Source of the DNA: Pieris napi
Lineage: Eukaryota; Arthropoda; Insecta; Lepidoptera; Pieridae
DNA length: 64,000 nt
Reading direction: 5' to 3'
NCBI RefSeq assembly: GCF_905475465.1
Contig: NC_062253.1
Span: 1,488,001 to 1,552,000, forward strand
Shown here: piece by piece, positions 45,237 to 56,190 of the stretch
Layout of the letters: every line of letters starts with the position of its first letter
Numbering within the stretch: the stretch's first letter is position 1
Notes under the pieces: generated by a model
Seen by the model: only the letters and a program-made list of their open reading frames with translations
What the model was told of the DNA's origin: nothing
Databases searched by the model: none
Position numbers and translations under genes: made by a program

Positions 45237-45398
45237 TGGTGATTCTATTTTGCAATTTTAGATCTAAAAATAGTTGTCTGTGTAGTCTCAAATATTTTTA
45301 CAATGAAATTTAGTTGCCAATATACATTTGTGTACTAAAGACGTGTTTCTCTTAACGATCCGCCGGCACGATATAAACTAGAACTTACGACCTTACCA
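45237..45398 (+). repeat. Left LTR of the BEL/Pao element
   Basis: 162 bp, TGGT...ACCA. A TATAAA stands at 45372-45377, close to the LTR end; whether it directs transcription is uncertain. No difference from the right LTR was found on visual comparison. Confidence 0.95.
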
Positions 45399-45401
45399 TA
45401 T

Positions 45402-45419
45402 GGTCGACTTCGAGCCGAA
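45402..45419 (+). other. Candidate primer binding site
   Basis: Three bases after the LTR the text TGGTCGACTTCGAGCCGA begins with the required TGG. It resembles the complement of an insect tRNA-Tyr 3' end apart from a two-base difference in the acceptor region; this is from memory and needs checking against the host tRNA set. Confidence 0.45.
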
Positions 45420-45602
45420 TAGAAATACAACATTGCATCGAGGACCGGTTACCGCGAGAACAATAGAACTGCATTCCAAAGCGATAAGCGAGTGCCGGGT
45501 TGAAGTTTTGTGCAATTTTTAAAGACAATTAGTTATATTCGCGCCGACGCGTCAATATTTAAAAGTTTTGTGTGAAGATTTTCGACTGTGACGTGTTAAA
45601 AT

Positions 45603-48600
45603 ATGGCCACGGAAACTGAACAAGCAATTAATATACTCGAAAATACAGCCCTATTATTGAAGAAAACTCAGATCAACCTATCAAAATGCCCCAAAGAACG
45701 ACTGGCTAAAGTGGGCTACTTACAATCTAGAATAAAAACAATTGAGGAATACTGGGTGATATTCATAGAAGCTCATAAACAATTATTGACCTGCACCACT
45801 CGTGAGCAGCGTGGATTGCTGCCATATTTCGAGAATGAAGAATTTTTTATACAAGAAGATTTGTATTTGTGTATGTTGGGAGACTTAAAAGATATGTTGG
45901 CGGCAGTCGAGTCTGGCAAAAATAAACAATTGCCGCCAGAACCCCAACAAAATAAAAAAGTTAATCTCCCGGCTATACATTTACCGCTGTTTTCGGGCGA
46001 GTATGAATTGTGGCCTAGTTTCAAAGATTTGTTTACATCACTCGTCCACAATTCCACAACACTAGACGACGTCGAAAAACTTCACTATTTAAAAACCAGT
46101 GTGACAGGTGAACCAGCAAGTTTATTGAAGAACATTACAATAACAAGCGCTAATTACATTCAAGCATGGGGAACGCTTAACCATCGATATGGGAACAAGC
46201 GTCTTATAGTGAACGCATTATTGAAACGACTTTTTGCTCAGAAGAAATGTACCAGCCAAGCCGCAACCCAACTGAAATCTCTTCTCGACACCACCAACGA
46301 AGTATTACAGAGTCTACAAAATCTGGAGGTGTCCACGGATTCTTGGGATCCAGTAATCATATTTCTGGTTGCACAGAAGTTGGACCCAGAGTCCCAGAAG
46401 GAGTGGGAACAAAAGTCCTACTCAGAGGATTCCCAGGACTTGTCGACTTGGAGGGATCTGCGCAAGTTTTTAGAGGCAAAATTCAGAACATTGGAATTAG
46501 TCAACCCCCCCACTACTACGAAGCTTGCCAAGGAACGAGTCTTTCACGTTACAGCCACGGAAAGACCAAAGCAAAGAAGTTGTGCTTTATGTACAGATGC
46601 GCACACGTTATGCCATTGTAACGTATTCACCAAGATGTCACCAAACGAACGTAGAGAACATGTCAAAACAAACAAGCTCTGTTTCAACTGCCTCGGGGTT
46701 GGACATTCGGTGTTTAGGTGCCGTTTGCCAACATCATGCCGTGTATGTAAGAGACGTCACCACACTCTTCTACATCTACCTAATTACGGGGAAGCATCGG
46801 CTTCTCATGTTGTAGCTAATCAACCGATGTCATCCAATCAAGCAAATGTAGAAGAAGGGGAAGTTCAAGCAATGGTTGCGTCACACTATCACGCAGGGCA
46901 GAAACAGACAATTTCACTATTAGCCACTGCAGTAGTAATTTTAAAGAATGAATGTGGACACACTACTACATTGAAGGCGCTAATAGACTCAGGATCTCAA
47001 GCATGTTTTATAAGTGAGAAGGCAACTCAGATCCTGAAACTACACAAGACAGCAGTAGATCTTATCGTGTCTGGACTTGAGTCCACGAAGGTTAGAGTCA
47101 AGCATGAAGTAAACGTAAATGTATTATCACGATGGAACAATTTCATTTTACCTATTAAAGCCTACGTGATGACGAAGCCCTTGACCTCTAACATACATTC
47201 AGACACAATAATAAGAAGAGATTGGCCGCACCTTGCTGGCATTCAACTAGCAGACGAAACATTTTCCGCATCCTGTAACATCGATCTGCTGTTGGGTGTC
47301 AATGAGTATGTAAACATTATGAAGAAGGGATTGATCAAAGGTCCACCAGGTACACCATGCGCACAAGATACATACCTGGGATGGATCCTTATGGGTGGAA
47401 TTGACATCAAGGTCAACAAGCATGAACAATCCTTAACGGTCATGAAACAAGAAGTTGATATAGAAGATTTACTGAAAACAATATGGGAAGTTGATGAAGA
47501 TACGAAAAGAAACCTAACACAGAGGGAACAGTTATGTGAAGATATATACACTAAGACACAGAAGCGAGATGAATGTGGAAGATATGTTGTCAAATTGCCA
47601 TTCAAGGTTGAAGAACCTAAATCAACAGAAGGAAATACGAGAGAAATAGCAATGAAGAGACTAATGCAATTAGAAAGAAGGTTCAATCAAAATAAAGAAT
47701 TAAAGCAAGAATACAAGAAGGTAATTGAAGACTACATAGACCTTAAACATATCGAAGAAATACCTAGAGAAGAAATAAAAAAGAAATCAGTCTACTTACC
47801 TCACCACGCCGTGATCCGTAATGACAAAGAAACCACGAAAACTCGTGTCGTATTTGACGCCTCGTGCAAGGGCTCCAACGGTGTCTCTCTCAATGACGAA
47901 CTGTTGACGGGTCCTGTACTGCAGGACGATTTGAGAAACCTGATAATGAGATGGAGAACTCACGCCGTTTGTTTTGTGGCTGATATCCAGAAAATGTACC
48001 GTATGATATGGGTTGACCGAGAAGACACAGATTATCAAAGAATTTTGTGGAGAAATGACCAATCTGAAGAAGTCAAAGACTACAGATTGTTGACTGTTAC
48101 ATTTGGAACAGCTTCTGCTCCCTATCTCGCCGTAAGAACCCTTATGAAATTGGCAGAAGATGAAGGCGACCGGTATCCAGAAGCTGCTAAGATATTACGT
48201 GAAGATTTTTATGTAGACGACGCAATGTCTGGAAGTGACAGTCTGCAACAAGCAATAAAGAAGAGTCAAGATCTTAAAGCGCTTCTTCATTTGGGTGGAT
48301 TCGAACTAAAAAAATGGTCATCCAACAGCCGAGAGTTCTTGGAAACAGTTGATCCTAGTGATAGATCGTCTAAAGCCAATCTGGATTTGAAGATTGATGG
48401 AACAATAAAGGCACTTGGCGTACAATGGAATTTAGGAAAAGACAGATTCGAGTACAATTTAAACTTACCTTCAATCAATAAAGTGATCACGAAGCGAAGC
48501 ATTCTGTCTGACATCCAAAAGTTGTTTGACCCACTTGGCTGGATTGCACCTAGCATCGTTCTGACAAAGATATTAATGCAAGAACTATGGCTTGAAAAGA

Positions 48601-50780
48601 TTACCTGGGACGATGCATTGAATTCTAAAATAGCCAGTAAATGGGTCACATTGCGATCTGACCTTGAACATGTGAATGGAATCTACATAGAAAGATGGAT
48701 AGGTACGACGTGCGCCAACAGAGAGTCAATAGAACTCCATGGATTCAGCGATGCATCCATTCAAGCATATAGTGCTGTAGTATATTGCAGAGTGACTTAC
48801 CCAGACGGTACCAACAAAACGACGCTTATCGCAGCAAGAACAAGAGTGGCTCCATTGAGAACAATATCCTTACCGCGTTTAGAGCTTTGCGGCGCGTTGA
48901 TACTCTCAAGATTGCTTAAGCAAGTTGGTAAAGCAATGAGAATTCCTGCAACTCAAATTTATGCTTGGACAGATTCGTCCATTGTCCTGTCGTGGTTATT
49001 TGGAGATCCAAACAACTGGAAGGTGTTTGTGGCAAACAGAGTTGTTGAGATTACAAGCAATGTATCCTGCAGTCAGTGGCATCACGTCCAAACTCAAGAT
49101 AATCCAGCTGATGTTGGTTCCAGGGGGATGTTAGTCGAAAATCTAAAAAAGTGTGAATTATGGTGGCATGGGCCAGACTGGTTACAACAATCGAAGATAC
49201 AGTTCACTAAACCAAACATTATGCAAACAGAGATTGAAAGGAAGAATAAAAAAATACTAAATTTAAACATAACTTACAATAAAAATGAACAAGAGAAGAG
49301 ACTACATACACAATTTGAAGAATTTGATACACTATTAGAGCTACTTAGAACAATCACATACTGCCGAAGATTCCTGAAACAAAAAACATTAAAAGACAGA
49401 ATAGATAGCAAAATCACAACTGAAGAACTACACGCATCGATGCAAACCTGTATAAAAAGAGCACAAGAAGAAGAATTTACAGAAGATATCGAATCATTAA
49501 AAACAAAAAAAAGAGTTAAGAAAACAAGCAAACTAAAAGCACTAGATCCTTACCTTGACGAAGTTGGTATCCTGAAGGTGGGCGGTCGGCTCAGGAACTC
49601 TGAACTGGCTAATGAAGTGAAGCACCCAATCATTTTGGGTCATGCAAGTAGACTTACCTATTTAGTGGTTGCAGAAGCACATTTGAAGACGCTGCATGGA
49701 GGACTGCAATTGATGCTCACTTACCTGCGATCGAAATACTGGATACTCCGCGCGAAGTCCTTAGTAAAGCAGTGTATCCATCGATGCTTGATATGTGCTA
49801 GACATGGGGCGAGGGTAAAAACACAATTGATGGGAGACTTACCGAGTTTTCGGGTAAAACCAGCTCGGCCATTCCTTAACTCCGGTGTCGACTTTGCGGG
49901 ACCAATTCAAATTTTAATAAAAAAGGGCAGAGGCTCCCAAACTGGCAAGGCATACATAGCCATTTTTGTATGTATGTCCACGAAGGCGATCCACTTGGAG
50001 TTGGTTGGTGATCTGACTTCAGCTGCATTCATTGGTGCCTTTAAACGATTTTGCGCACGAAGAGGCAGATGTACAAATATGTGGAGTGATCAGGGAAGAA
50101 ACTTTATTGGTGCTAACAAAGATCTGGTTGAAGCCTGGAAGGAAGCTCGCCTACGGTTTGATGGAGAAATTAGTGAATTACTTGCTAATGATGGAACACA
50201 ATGGCACTTCATCCCGGCCTACTCCCCAAATTTTGGAAATTTATGGGAGACGGGTGTAAAGTCTATTAAGCACCACCTACGAAGAATCCTTAATACTAAC
50301 CTTACCTATGAAGAGCTTACGACGGTTCTCTGTGGAATTGAGGCGTGCTTGAACTCAAGACCGCTTTGCCCGCAGGAAGACAGCACGTTGGAACCATTAA
50401 CTCCGGGTCATTTTTTAATAACTGAAGCTCCTGTAACCGTGCCTGATGTGAACTTAAAAGACGCTAAAATAAGCAACCTGACACGTTGGCAATACACGCA
50501 AAAACTGCTGAACGACTTCTGGTTAAGATGGCAAAAAGAATACTTGACGCGGCTGCAACAAAGACCGAAATGGTTAAAACGCGAAGACGAATTCAAGATA
50601 GGAGACATTGTCCTCATAAAACAGGACAATTTGCCACCAGGAAAGTGGCATATGGGACGAATAATCGACAAGCATCCTGGCCCTGATGGTCTTACCAGAG
50701 TCTATAGTGTAAAAAGTGGTGATCATATAGCAAAGCGATGCGTAACCAAACTATGTCCATTGCCCATCGAAATAGATTAG
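45603..50780 (+). CDS. BEL/Pao Gag-Pol polyprotein, 1725 aa
   Basis: The ATG at 45603 follows an in-frame TAA, fixing the start. Domains in order: N-terminal Gag-like region with the DUF1759 type core LPLFSGEYELWPSF (about 127-140) to 300; Cys/His knuckles (CFNC..GH....C at 360-373, then C379-C382); retroviral-type aspartic protease with DSG (462-464); reverse transcriptase (VADIQKMYR near 792-800, YVDD at 870-873); the Pao-specific A17 region; RNase H with D1050, E1094, D1124, D1170; integrase zinc finger (H1360, H1365, C1395, C1398) and catalytic D1430, D1496, E1549; C-terminal DUF5641-like domain to the end. All key residues are present. The single frame without a Gag/Pol shift is normal for this superfamily. 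It would be made in the cytoplasm, assemble particles, reverse transcribe the element RNA and integrate the DNA. Confidence 0.95.
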   Translation: MATETEQAINILENTALLLKKTQINLSKCPKERLAKVGYLQSRIKTIEEYWVIFIEAHKQLLTCTTREQRGLLPYFENEEFFIQEDLYLCMLGDLKDMLAAVESGKNKQLPPEPQQNKKVNLPAIHLPLFSGEYELWPSFKDLFTSLVHNSTTLDDVEKLHYLKTSVTGEPASLLKNITITSANYIQAWGTLNHRYGNKRLIVNALLKRLFAQKKCTSQAATQLKSLLDTTNEVLQSLQNLEVSTDSWDPVIIFLVAQKLDPESQKEWEQKSYSEDSQDLSTWRDLRKFLEAKFRTLELVNPPTTTKLAKERVFHVTATERPKQRSCALCTDAHTLCHCNVFTKMSPNERREHVKTNKLCFNCLGVGHSVFRCRLPTSCRVCKRRHHTLLHLPNYGEASASHVVANQPMSSNQANVEEGEVQAMVASHYHAGQKQTISLLATAVVILKNECGHTTTLKALIDSGSQACFISEKATQILKLHKTAVDLIVSGLESTKVRVKHEVNVNVLSRWNNFILPIKAYVMTKPLTSNIHSDTIIRRDWPHLAGIQLADETFSASCNIDLLLGVNEYVNIMKKGLIKGPPGTPCAQDTYLGWILMGGIDIKVNKHEQSLTVMKQEVDIEDLLKTIWEVDEDTKRNLTQREQLCEDIYTKTQKRDECGRYVVKLPFKVEEPKSTEGNTREIAMKRLMQLERRFNQNKELKQEYKKVIEDYIDLKHIEEIPREEIKKKSVYLPHHAVIRNDKETTKTRVVFDASCKGSNGVSLNDELLTGPVLQDDLRNLIMRWRTHAVCFVADIQKMYRMIWVDREDTDYQRILWRNDQSEEVKDYRLLTVTFGTASAPYLAVRTLMKLAEDEGDRYPEAAKILREDFYVDDAMSGSDSLQQAIKKSQDLKALLHLGGFELKKWSSNSREFLETVDPSDRSSKANLDLKIDGTIKALGVQWNLGKDRFEYNLNLPSINKVITKRSILSDIQKLFDPLGWIAPSIVLTKILMQELWLEKITWDDALNSKIASKWVTLRSDLEHVNGIYIERWIGTTCANRESIELHGFSDASIQAYSAVVYCRVTYPDGTNKTTLIAARTRVAPLRTISLPRLELCGALILSRLLKQVGKAMRIPATQIYAWTDSSIVLSWLFGDPNNWKVFVANRVVEITSNVSCSQWHHVQTQDNPADVGSRGMLVENLKKCELWWHGPDWLQQSKIQFTKPNIMQTEIERKNKKILNLNITYNKNEQEKRLHTQFEEFDTLLELLRTITYCRRFLKQKTLKDRIDSKITTEELHASMQTCIKRAQEEEFTEDIESLKTKKRVKKTSKLKALDPYLDEVGILKVGGRLRNSELANEVKHPIILGHASRLTYLVVAEAHLKTLHGGLQLMLTYLRSKYWILRAKSLVKQCIHRCLICARHGARVKTQLMGDLPSFRVKPARPFLNSGVDFAGPIQILIKKGRGSQTGKAYIAIFVCMSTKAIHLELVGDLTSAAFIGAFKRFCARRGRCTNMWSDQGRNFIGANKDLVEAWKEARLRFDGEISELLANDGTQWHFIPAYSPNFGNLWETGVKSIKHHLRRILNTNLTYEELTTVLCGIEACLNSRPLCPQEDSTLEPLTPGHFLITEAPVTVPDVNLKDAKISNLTRWQYTQKLLNDFWLRWQKEYLTRLQQRPKWLKREDEFKIGDIVLIKQDNLPPGKWHMGRIIDKHPGPDGLTRVYSVKSGDHIAKRCVTKLCPLPIEID

Positions 50781-50974
50781 TGCTATATAGTTGTTAAAAT
50801 TTATTATTGTACTATTCTTCTTTGTATAGATTCTTCTGACCGCACCATATACCGATACCTTAATAATTGTTGTAGAAGCAAACTCAAAGCATGTAAGTTT
50901 AAGCATGCACCTATAAGTTTTGTCAATTTTACTTATTTTGAAAGGACTTCAGTAGTCCTTTGGTGGGCGGCTTA
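50781..50974 (+). other. BEL/Pao 3' region with hairpin and polypurine tract
   Basis: A perfect 8-bp stem (aaaggact 50941-50948, agtccttt 50954-50961) with a five-base loop is followed at once by GGTGGGCGG (50962-50970), the likely primer for plus-strand DNA, four bases before the right LTR. Confidence 0.65.
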
Positions 50975-51136
50975 TGGTGATTCTATTTTGCAATTTTAGA
51001 TCTAAAAATAGTTGTCTGTGTAGTCTCAAATATTTTTACAATGAAATTTAGTTGCCAATATACATTTGTGTACTAAAGACGTGTTTCTCTTAACGATCCG
51101 CCGGCACGATATAAACTAGAACTTACGACCTTACCA
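50975..51136 (+). repeat. Right LTR of the BEL/Pao element
   Basis: 162 bp, same sequence as the left LTR by eye, followed by the CCAAT duplication (51137-51141). Confidence 0.95.
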
Positions 51137-51141
51137 CCAAT

Positions 51142-52030
51142 TAACGAAATTTAAAAAAAAAACATCAGAAAGAGATTCTCTACAAAATTGTTCTGACATA
51201 TTTATTTGATAAAATCAAAAGGAAAAAAGTTATTAAGCAAATAAGGATTTTTTTTTACTTTTTTACTTATAACTTTTGAATTTTGAATTTTGGCTTGATG
51301 ATCAAAATCACACCGTCATAAATGTAAGCGTAGCGATTAGCTACAAAATATATCTTTACCAATTTTTTGTACGATTGATAGTTTGGGAGATATAGCCAAA
51401 AACGTGTTTTCACCCCTTTTCCAAGATGGCGGCCGGAGAAAGAGGGCGCCAACCCCACAAACTTGGGTTTAAGCTCATAAATAAAATAAAATGGTGTCCT
51501 CTAACAAATGTTCAGTTTGGCCCTCAAATTGTAACATTTCAATGGACTATAATTGTATTTTGTATAATTGAAATAGATTTGTCACTTGCCCAAGTAATTC
51601 TGCTGACATTTGAATACTTGCAAACCATTTCTACAACCGTTGATCTACGTTTATAAGGCATATAGGGGTATGTAATTCTCAAGAGAATACCTCTGAAATA
51701 GTTAAAACACAATTAGTTGGGGTATACGCATAACGTAAGCAAATGGTTGACGCTCTTAGCGATATGAGGGGAAATTTATAGTGATGTGATATTGTTTTAC
51801 TAGCTTATACTACTAAAAGTTTGACTGTTATTGTCCCACAAATATTAGGACCTAAAAATACATAGACAAAAATGGATCACCACATAAAGATAAATTTGAA
51901 AACAAAGAGAAGTTTTTTTTAGCAAGAATCAGCGTGTTCTGCCAAAATAATTATTAATTCGCCTGAAATCTATATCTGATATGCACGAACGTACGTACGT
52001 TAACAGTTATTTATTAACTTTAATACATTC
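51142..52030. other. Host flank of the BEL/Pao insertion, unassigned repeat-like sequence
   Basis: The text around 51160-51460 (imperfect repeats of gat/aaaat phrases and a ccaagatggcggccgg patch) has the look of a DNA transposon interior, but no ends were found. Confidence 0.35.
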
Positions 52031-52034
52031 TTAA

Positions 52035-52290
52035 CATTTAATAACTGGTCCCTATGGCAGTATTAATCCTGGCAGCATTTATTCGTTAAGCTACGAGAAC
52101 ACCAGCTCTGGGGTCACCAGATCTACCAGGTGCCAACTTAAAGCTTTAATTAGCGCCTGTGCACTTAAACCCCGCAGCCATAGAGTAGAAATATTCTTAT
52201 AGTCGAGCCGTTTATTATTTTGCGCCTGCGGCTGTGACAGTTTTTTTGCTTGTCAGAGGGAGTTAAGGTTAACGTCTTCATGTTAAGTAT
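52035..52290 (-). repeat. LINE tail, family H, minus strand
   Basis: Complement of the agctggtgttctcgtagc, cgcctgtgcacttaaacc, and ttgcttgtcagagggag text of the 20800 copy. Confidence 0.65.
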
Positions 52291-52630
52291 AATAATAAAA
52301 AATTAGGAAACAAATAAATAGTATATTAATACTAGACAGATACTATACGTATACCAGGAAAAGTTTGATACTAGGAATATTTTCATGTTGCGTGCATCAC
52401 TACCGTCTCTTCACTAATATAATATGTGATGGATCTTAAGATGTATGATAAATTAATTAAAACGAAGAGCCCTGCTGATGAGATTTAGACAAATTGAATC
52501 TTTTGATTGGCCTCGCTGGTTTCTGATATTAATTACGTTACTAATGTCTTGACAGTTTTAGGGTTTTGTATTTCCCTAATATTGTTATATCATTGTAACC
52601 TAAATATATAACTTCAAATTTATAAAATCA
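52291..52630. other. AT-rich spacer
   Basis: No gene or repeat family recognised. Confidence 0.4.
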
Positions 52631-52930
52631 TTTGGAAGAGAAAAAAACTTTATTATACATACGTGGGTGGATCGTGAATTTGTAGGGATCTGGGCTATTA
52701 CGGGAAAGTCCCCATACACCGACTGAAAACAAGCGACGGGGAATTCCCCGTTCCGATCGAAAGACTCGCATCGCACATGGAGTGATTAATCTCAGGGATT
52801 CCTACCTTATTATTTAAAAAAAAATCAGATATTACGTTTTATTTAAAATATCGCCTATTGTGTGTGATGTGGTGTGGTCGGTATTTGTTTCTGTCTGTTT
52901 CCGTATTGCCATTAAGTATAGTTGTCTAAT
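52630..52930. repeat. Dispersed repeat shared with 25850-26285
   Basis: See shared phrases aaactttattataca and tgatgtggtgtgg...gtttctg. Class unknown. A SINE S1 remnant (52945-53050) follows. Confidence 0.4.
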
Positions 52931-53442
52931 CGTTATTTTTTTTATGGCTGGGAACCAAACCGATATGCCTTCGGCCTGGGTCAGGCACTGAAGGCTGACC
53001 GTTAAGAAAAGTAAATGGTCACGAAATAGATACAGAGATCTGTTTTTCGGGTTCGCTACGGGGTCTAACACAAAAATAATCTTTTAAATGCCTAGTACAA
53101 GTAAACTGACTTGGAAAAAAATAATAAATGTACTTTTTCGTTTAAAATTTTCATTATTTCAAATCACGATAGGAAATAAAATGCATGCATGTCAATATAC
53201 CTCTGAGGTGAAATAAAATAGATATTTCATTCACAGGCCGATCGTAAAACGACGATAAAAAGAAATTGAAATCTATTCTCTAGATTCTAGTTTGATTTAG
53301 AATGTAGCTATGTTTTTATGACAGTATTAAAGTGAAAAAAAAAGCAATTGAAAGTAGCTTAAAGACCACCTGGTATACACTGGTTGCTTAACTATTTTAC
53401 AAAATGACCTCAAAATATATATCTTATGGATATATTAAATAT

Positions 53443-53720
53443 TTAGGTTAGCGCCCAGTTTAACCAGGGGTCAACGGTACCAGGAAAAATCCATGGTAAA
53501 TTCGGTAGAAGACGCAGAGTGACTCCACCTTTACGCAACGCCAGGGGATCAAGCCGCTCGGAAAGGAATTGGTCGTTGACGATTCGAACCGCTCTTCGTT
53601 GAATGCGGTCAAGTGGAAGGAGCTGGTACTGGGGAGCTCCCGCCCATAGGTGAGAACAGTACTCCATGTGGGGCCGAATTTGCGCTTTATACAGTTGCAA
53701 GCGGTGGCCCGGAGTGAAGT
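53443..53720 (-). pseudogene. LINE family A-related reverse transcriptase fragment, minus strand
   Basis: The minus-strand frame reads YKAQIRPHMEYCSHLWAGAP, then QYQLLPLDRIQRRAVRIV and LDPLALRKGGVTLRLL. This is the segment just upstream of that kept at 32040. The C-terminal end is replaced by unrelated sequence. Confidence 0.8.
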
Positions 53721-53734
53721 ACCGTCTTGCCTTG

Positions 53735-53800
53735 TACCAGGCGCGAACTTAAATCTTTAAGTAGCGCCTGTGTACTTGAACCCCACGGCCATTACTTGTT
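53735..53800 (-). repeat. LINE tail, family H, minus strand, short
   Basis: Carries ccaggcgcgaacttaaatct and gcgcctgtgtacttgaaccc; directly abuts the preceding LINE fragment. Confidence 0.55.
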
Positions 53801-53879
53801 GTGTACTGTTTTCTTAATTATAATTTTATTTTTGGTCACTTATTTATGCACTTTTTGCACTTTACCCAAGTTAAGTTCG

Positions 53880-54240
53880 GTGGCAACACTTTGTTTGAAG
53901 CTAAATGTCAACTGTCTTAATATATAAATAATAACTTACATAAAATTAGGGGTTCGACGCTGGCCTAACTAAAACTGTAATCGACTTATTTATGGGTTCA
54001 TAAAACTAATTGATACATCTGTTACCTATAAAGAATATTATGTCGACCTATTGGACATTATCGGAAACGAGAATGTTATATTACAATTTATGAATGAAAA
54101 ACCAAAGAGGTCATTTACCCCTATCAAAACTGACGTTATAAATTTATTGGCTACAAGAGTAAGATTGTTATCATTTTGTTTGTTTTAATTATATATTACT
54201 TAACTAAGGTTAGGTTACAGAACTTGTTTAACTCAAAGTT
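53880..54240. repeat. Dispersed repeat, family D
   Basis: Third copy of the 25545/31560 family (actttgtttgaagctaaatg, ataaaattaggggttcgac, ttattggctacaagagta). Confidence 0.55.
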
Positions 54241-54459
54241 GTTTGAAATGGGAAGTGAGATGGTTGAATTGAACTAATCCCTCGTTTGTAGCAACTATCG
54301 TCCACCACTATCTTAATGTATTCAACACATTCTACTAACAATTAATCTAAAAAACAAATAAGGATTTTGTACTATTCGTGTATGCCTCTAATAGCTATTG
54401 CATATTTAGATAAAACGCTATTTAACTAATTCAAGTAGTACGATTATGGAGTAGAGACC

Positions 54460-54535
54460 TAGTGCTGGACAGCAAACCTGTAGGCTCGTAGGATGAGAGT
54501 CACACGCTGAAGCCCCAAGGCCCACACTGTTAATA
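54460..54535 (-). repeat. tRNA-derived SINE (family S1) head, minus strand
   Basis: Keeps ggatgagagtcacacgctga and agccccaaggcccacactgt, the complement of the SINE head; body lost. Confidence 0.6.
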
Positions 54536-54856
54536 ATTAAATTAAGAAACAAACAGGTCCTGGGTTTGATTTCCAGCGAAACAAGTTTGAAACCACAAGA
54601 GGCTGATCAACCTGTTGGTTGCTTGATCTAAAACAATTCTTGTTTCATCAAAATAGAACCCAGAGGGGGCACGTGTAGCATAATATACTCATTCCGACGT
54701 AGTAGTATCCATTTTCGTCCAGTACGCCCTGCACTGGCCTATCTGTATCCACTCGGAGCCAACCTCCTTGGCAATGTCGACAGTCCGCCTAGTCGGCGGG
54801 CGGTCGCGCCGTCTTTTGTTCTGCCGAGGTCTTCATTCAATGAGCCTGCTAGTCCA

Positions 54857-55054
54857 GCCTTGCGATTCTGTAACTCACTTTTCGAACTCTCACTGCGGTT
54901 TTTGCAGCGTTTTTTCTGATAAGGAGGGAGCTTGTAGTTTATTGTTTATCAGAATGCCAAATCGTAAAATGACTGCTTCACGACTGATTTAAGCGCGACC
55001 GCCGCTGCGAAAACCGCAGTGAGAGTTCGAAAAGTGAGTTACAGAATCGCAAGG
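54857..55054. mobile_element. Long-TIR fold-back MITE, family F1, copy 3
   Basis: Arms start ccttgcgattctgtaactca and end in its complement; the left arm lacks the inner 60 bases present in the right. Confidence 0.85.
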
Positions 55055-55590
55055 AAGTTCGTGTCCATGCGTGCTATCTGGTCTGTCCACCACCACTTTT
55101 ATGATGAAGGCGACAAAATTATATAGGTGTGAGTTTCTAAACTACTGAAATACCGAAAATAACGTTGAAAAACTTCAACCCTCACATTTCTACACAGACC
55201 CCTTTGATTTATTTAATTTAACGCCAAAAGTGTTCATTTATCGCCAATACATCGAAAATGAATTTAAATACCTCCGTAAATGGCCTGAAAATTGGTTTTA
55301 CGGCGAGATTGAGGCCGTTTTTACACCGAAGTGTAGTAGCAACCTCCAGTAAAAAAACAAATATTAATTTAAGTAAAGTTTTGAAAAATTTCGTACAGAT
55401 GAACTTCGTTTAAAGAGGTCGTAGTAAACTATTTGACATTTCTAGTGCTCTTAGTAATTGTCAGCGAAAGCCTTGTCAAGTTGACAGATACTAGAGTCTA
55501 CCAATCGGCACATGTGACGTCACCCATAATTAAATGTAATTGAAAAATAGTGTTCGTTAAACGGTCGTAAAGAGAGGGTAGGTAACAGAA
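55055..55590. other. Spacer, unassigned
   Basis: Shows no coding motif or recognised repeat family. Confidence 0.35.
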
Positions 55591-55591
55591 A

Positions 55592-55742
55592 CCAATTCGA
55601 CTTGGGGTTCTTCAAGAAAAGAGCGTACGTAGTTCTTAGTAGACTGGAATTGCACTTACGAGCCTTCTGGCAATTTAAGTGTCCATGCGGTGTTACTGAA
55701 CATCAGATGAGCCTCCTGCCCATTTGCACCCTGTTATAAAAA
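55592..55742 (+). repeat. LINE tail, family A
   Basis: Matches accaattcgacttggggttc, agaaaagagcgtac, and catcagatgagcctcctgcc. Frame broken. Confidence 0.7.
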
Positions 55743-56064
55743 ATCACAGAAAACTAAAGATTAAAAATAAAATAACAATAATAACCAAAACTAAATGAAA
55801 ACTTAAACCTCATTAAGAGCTTGATAAACAAAGTTACGGTAAGTTAGCAGACTGTTGTAAAAAACATCAATATTTAATCGATGTTAGTAATCAAGTTGTA
55901 AGGGCGAGATAGCTTATTCAATGGACCATTCAAAGTAGCAGATAAGCGATCCGTAGGTACATATAGAAGACTTCAGAACACTCACCATAGAACATTTTGT
56001 AGATAACGCAAAGAGATGCAATGTCTCTGCGTAGAGAGAGAGATAATCAAGCTGATCAGTAATA

Positions 56065-56190
56065 CGTTGGAGATTGACAATTCACCCTTCGCTGAATTTC
56101 TTCAAAAGAAGCTGGTATTTGGGAGCACCAGCCCATAGACGTGAGCAGTATTCTATATGAGGTCGTACTTGAGCCTAAAACACTTGCTGT
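56065..56190 (-). pseudogene. LINE reverse transcriptase fragment, minus strand
   Basis: Minus-strand text reads RPHIEYCSRLWAGAPKYQLL, parallel to 53443-53720 but more diverged. Confidence 0.65.

Larger units (their letters stand above)
45237..51136 (+). mobile_element. BEL/Pao LTR retrotransposon, apparently complete, 5.9 kb
   Basis: Two 162-bp LTRs that look identical by eye flank a 5' leader, one long Gag-Pol frame and a short 3' region with a hairpin and purine-rich tract. The LTRs start TGGT and end ACCA, and a CCAAT duplication flanks the element. Together with the unbroken frame this indicates a very recent insertion, possibly still mobile. There is no env-like frame. It lies about 1.6 kb downstream of the transporter gene, same strand. 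Confidence 0.95.

Noticed and set aside
45773..50686. Many secondary frames inside the BEL/Pao coding region, both strands
   Set aside because: All overlap the 1725-codon Gag-Pol frame and show no independent motifs; shadows.
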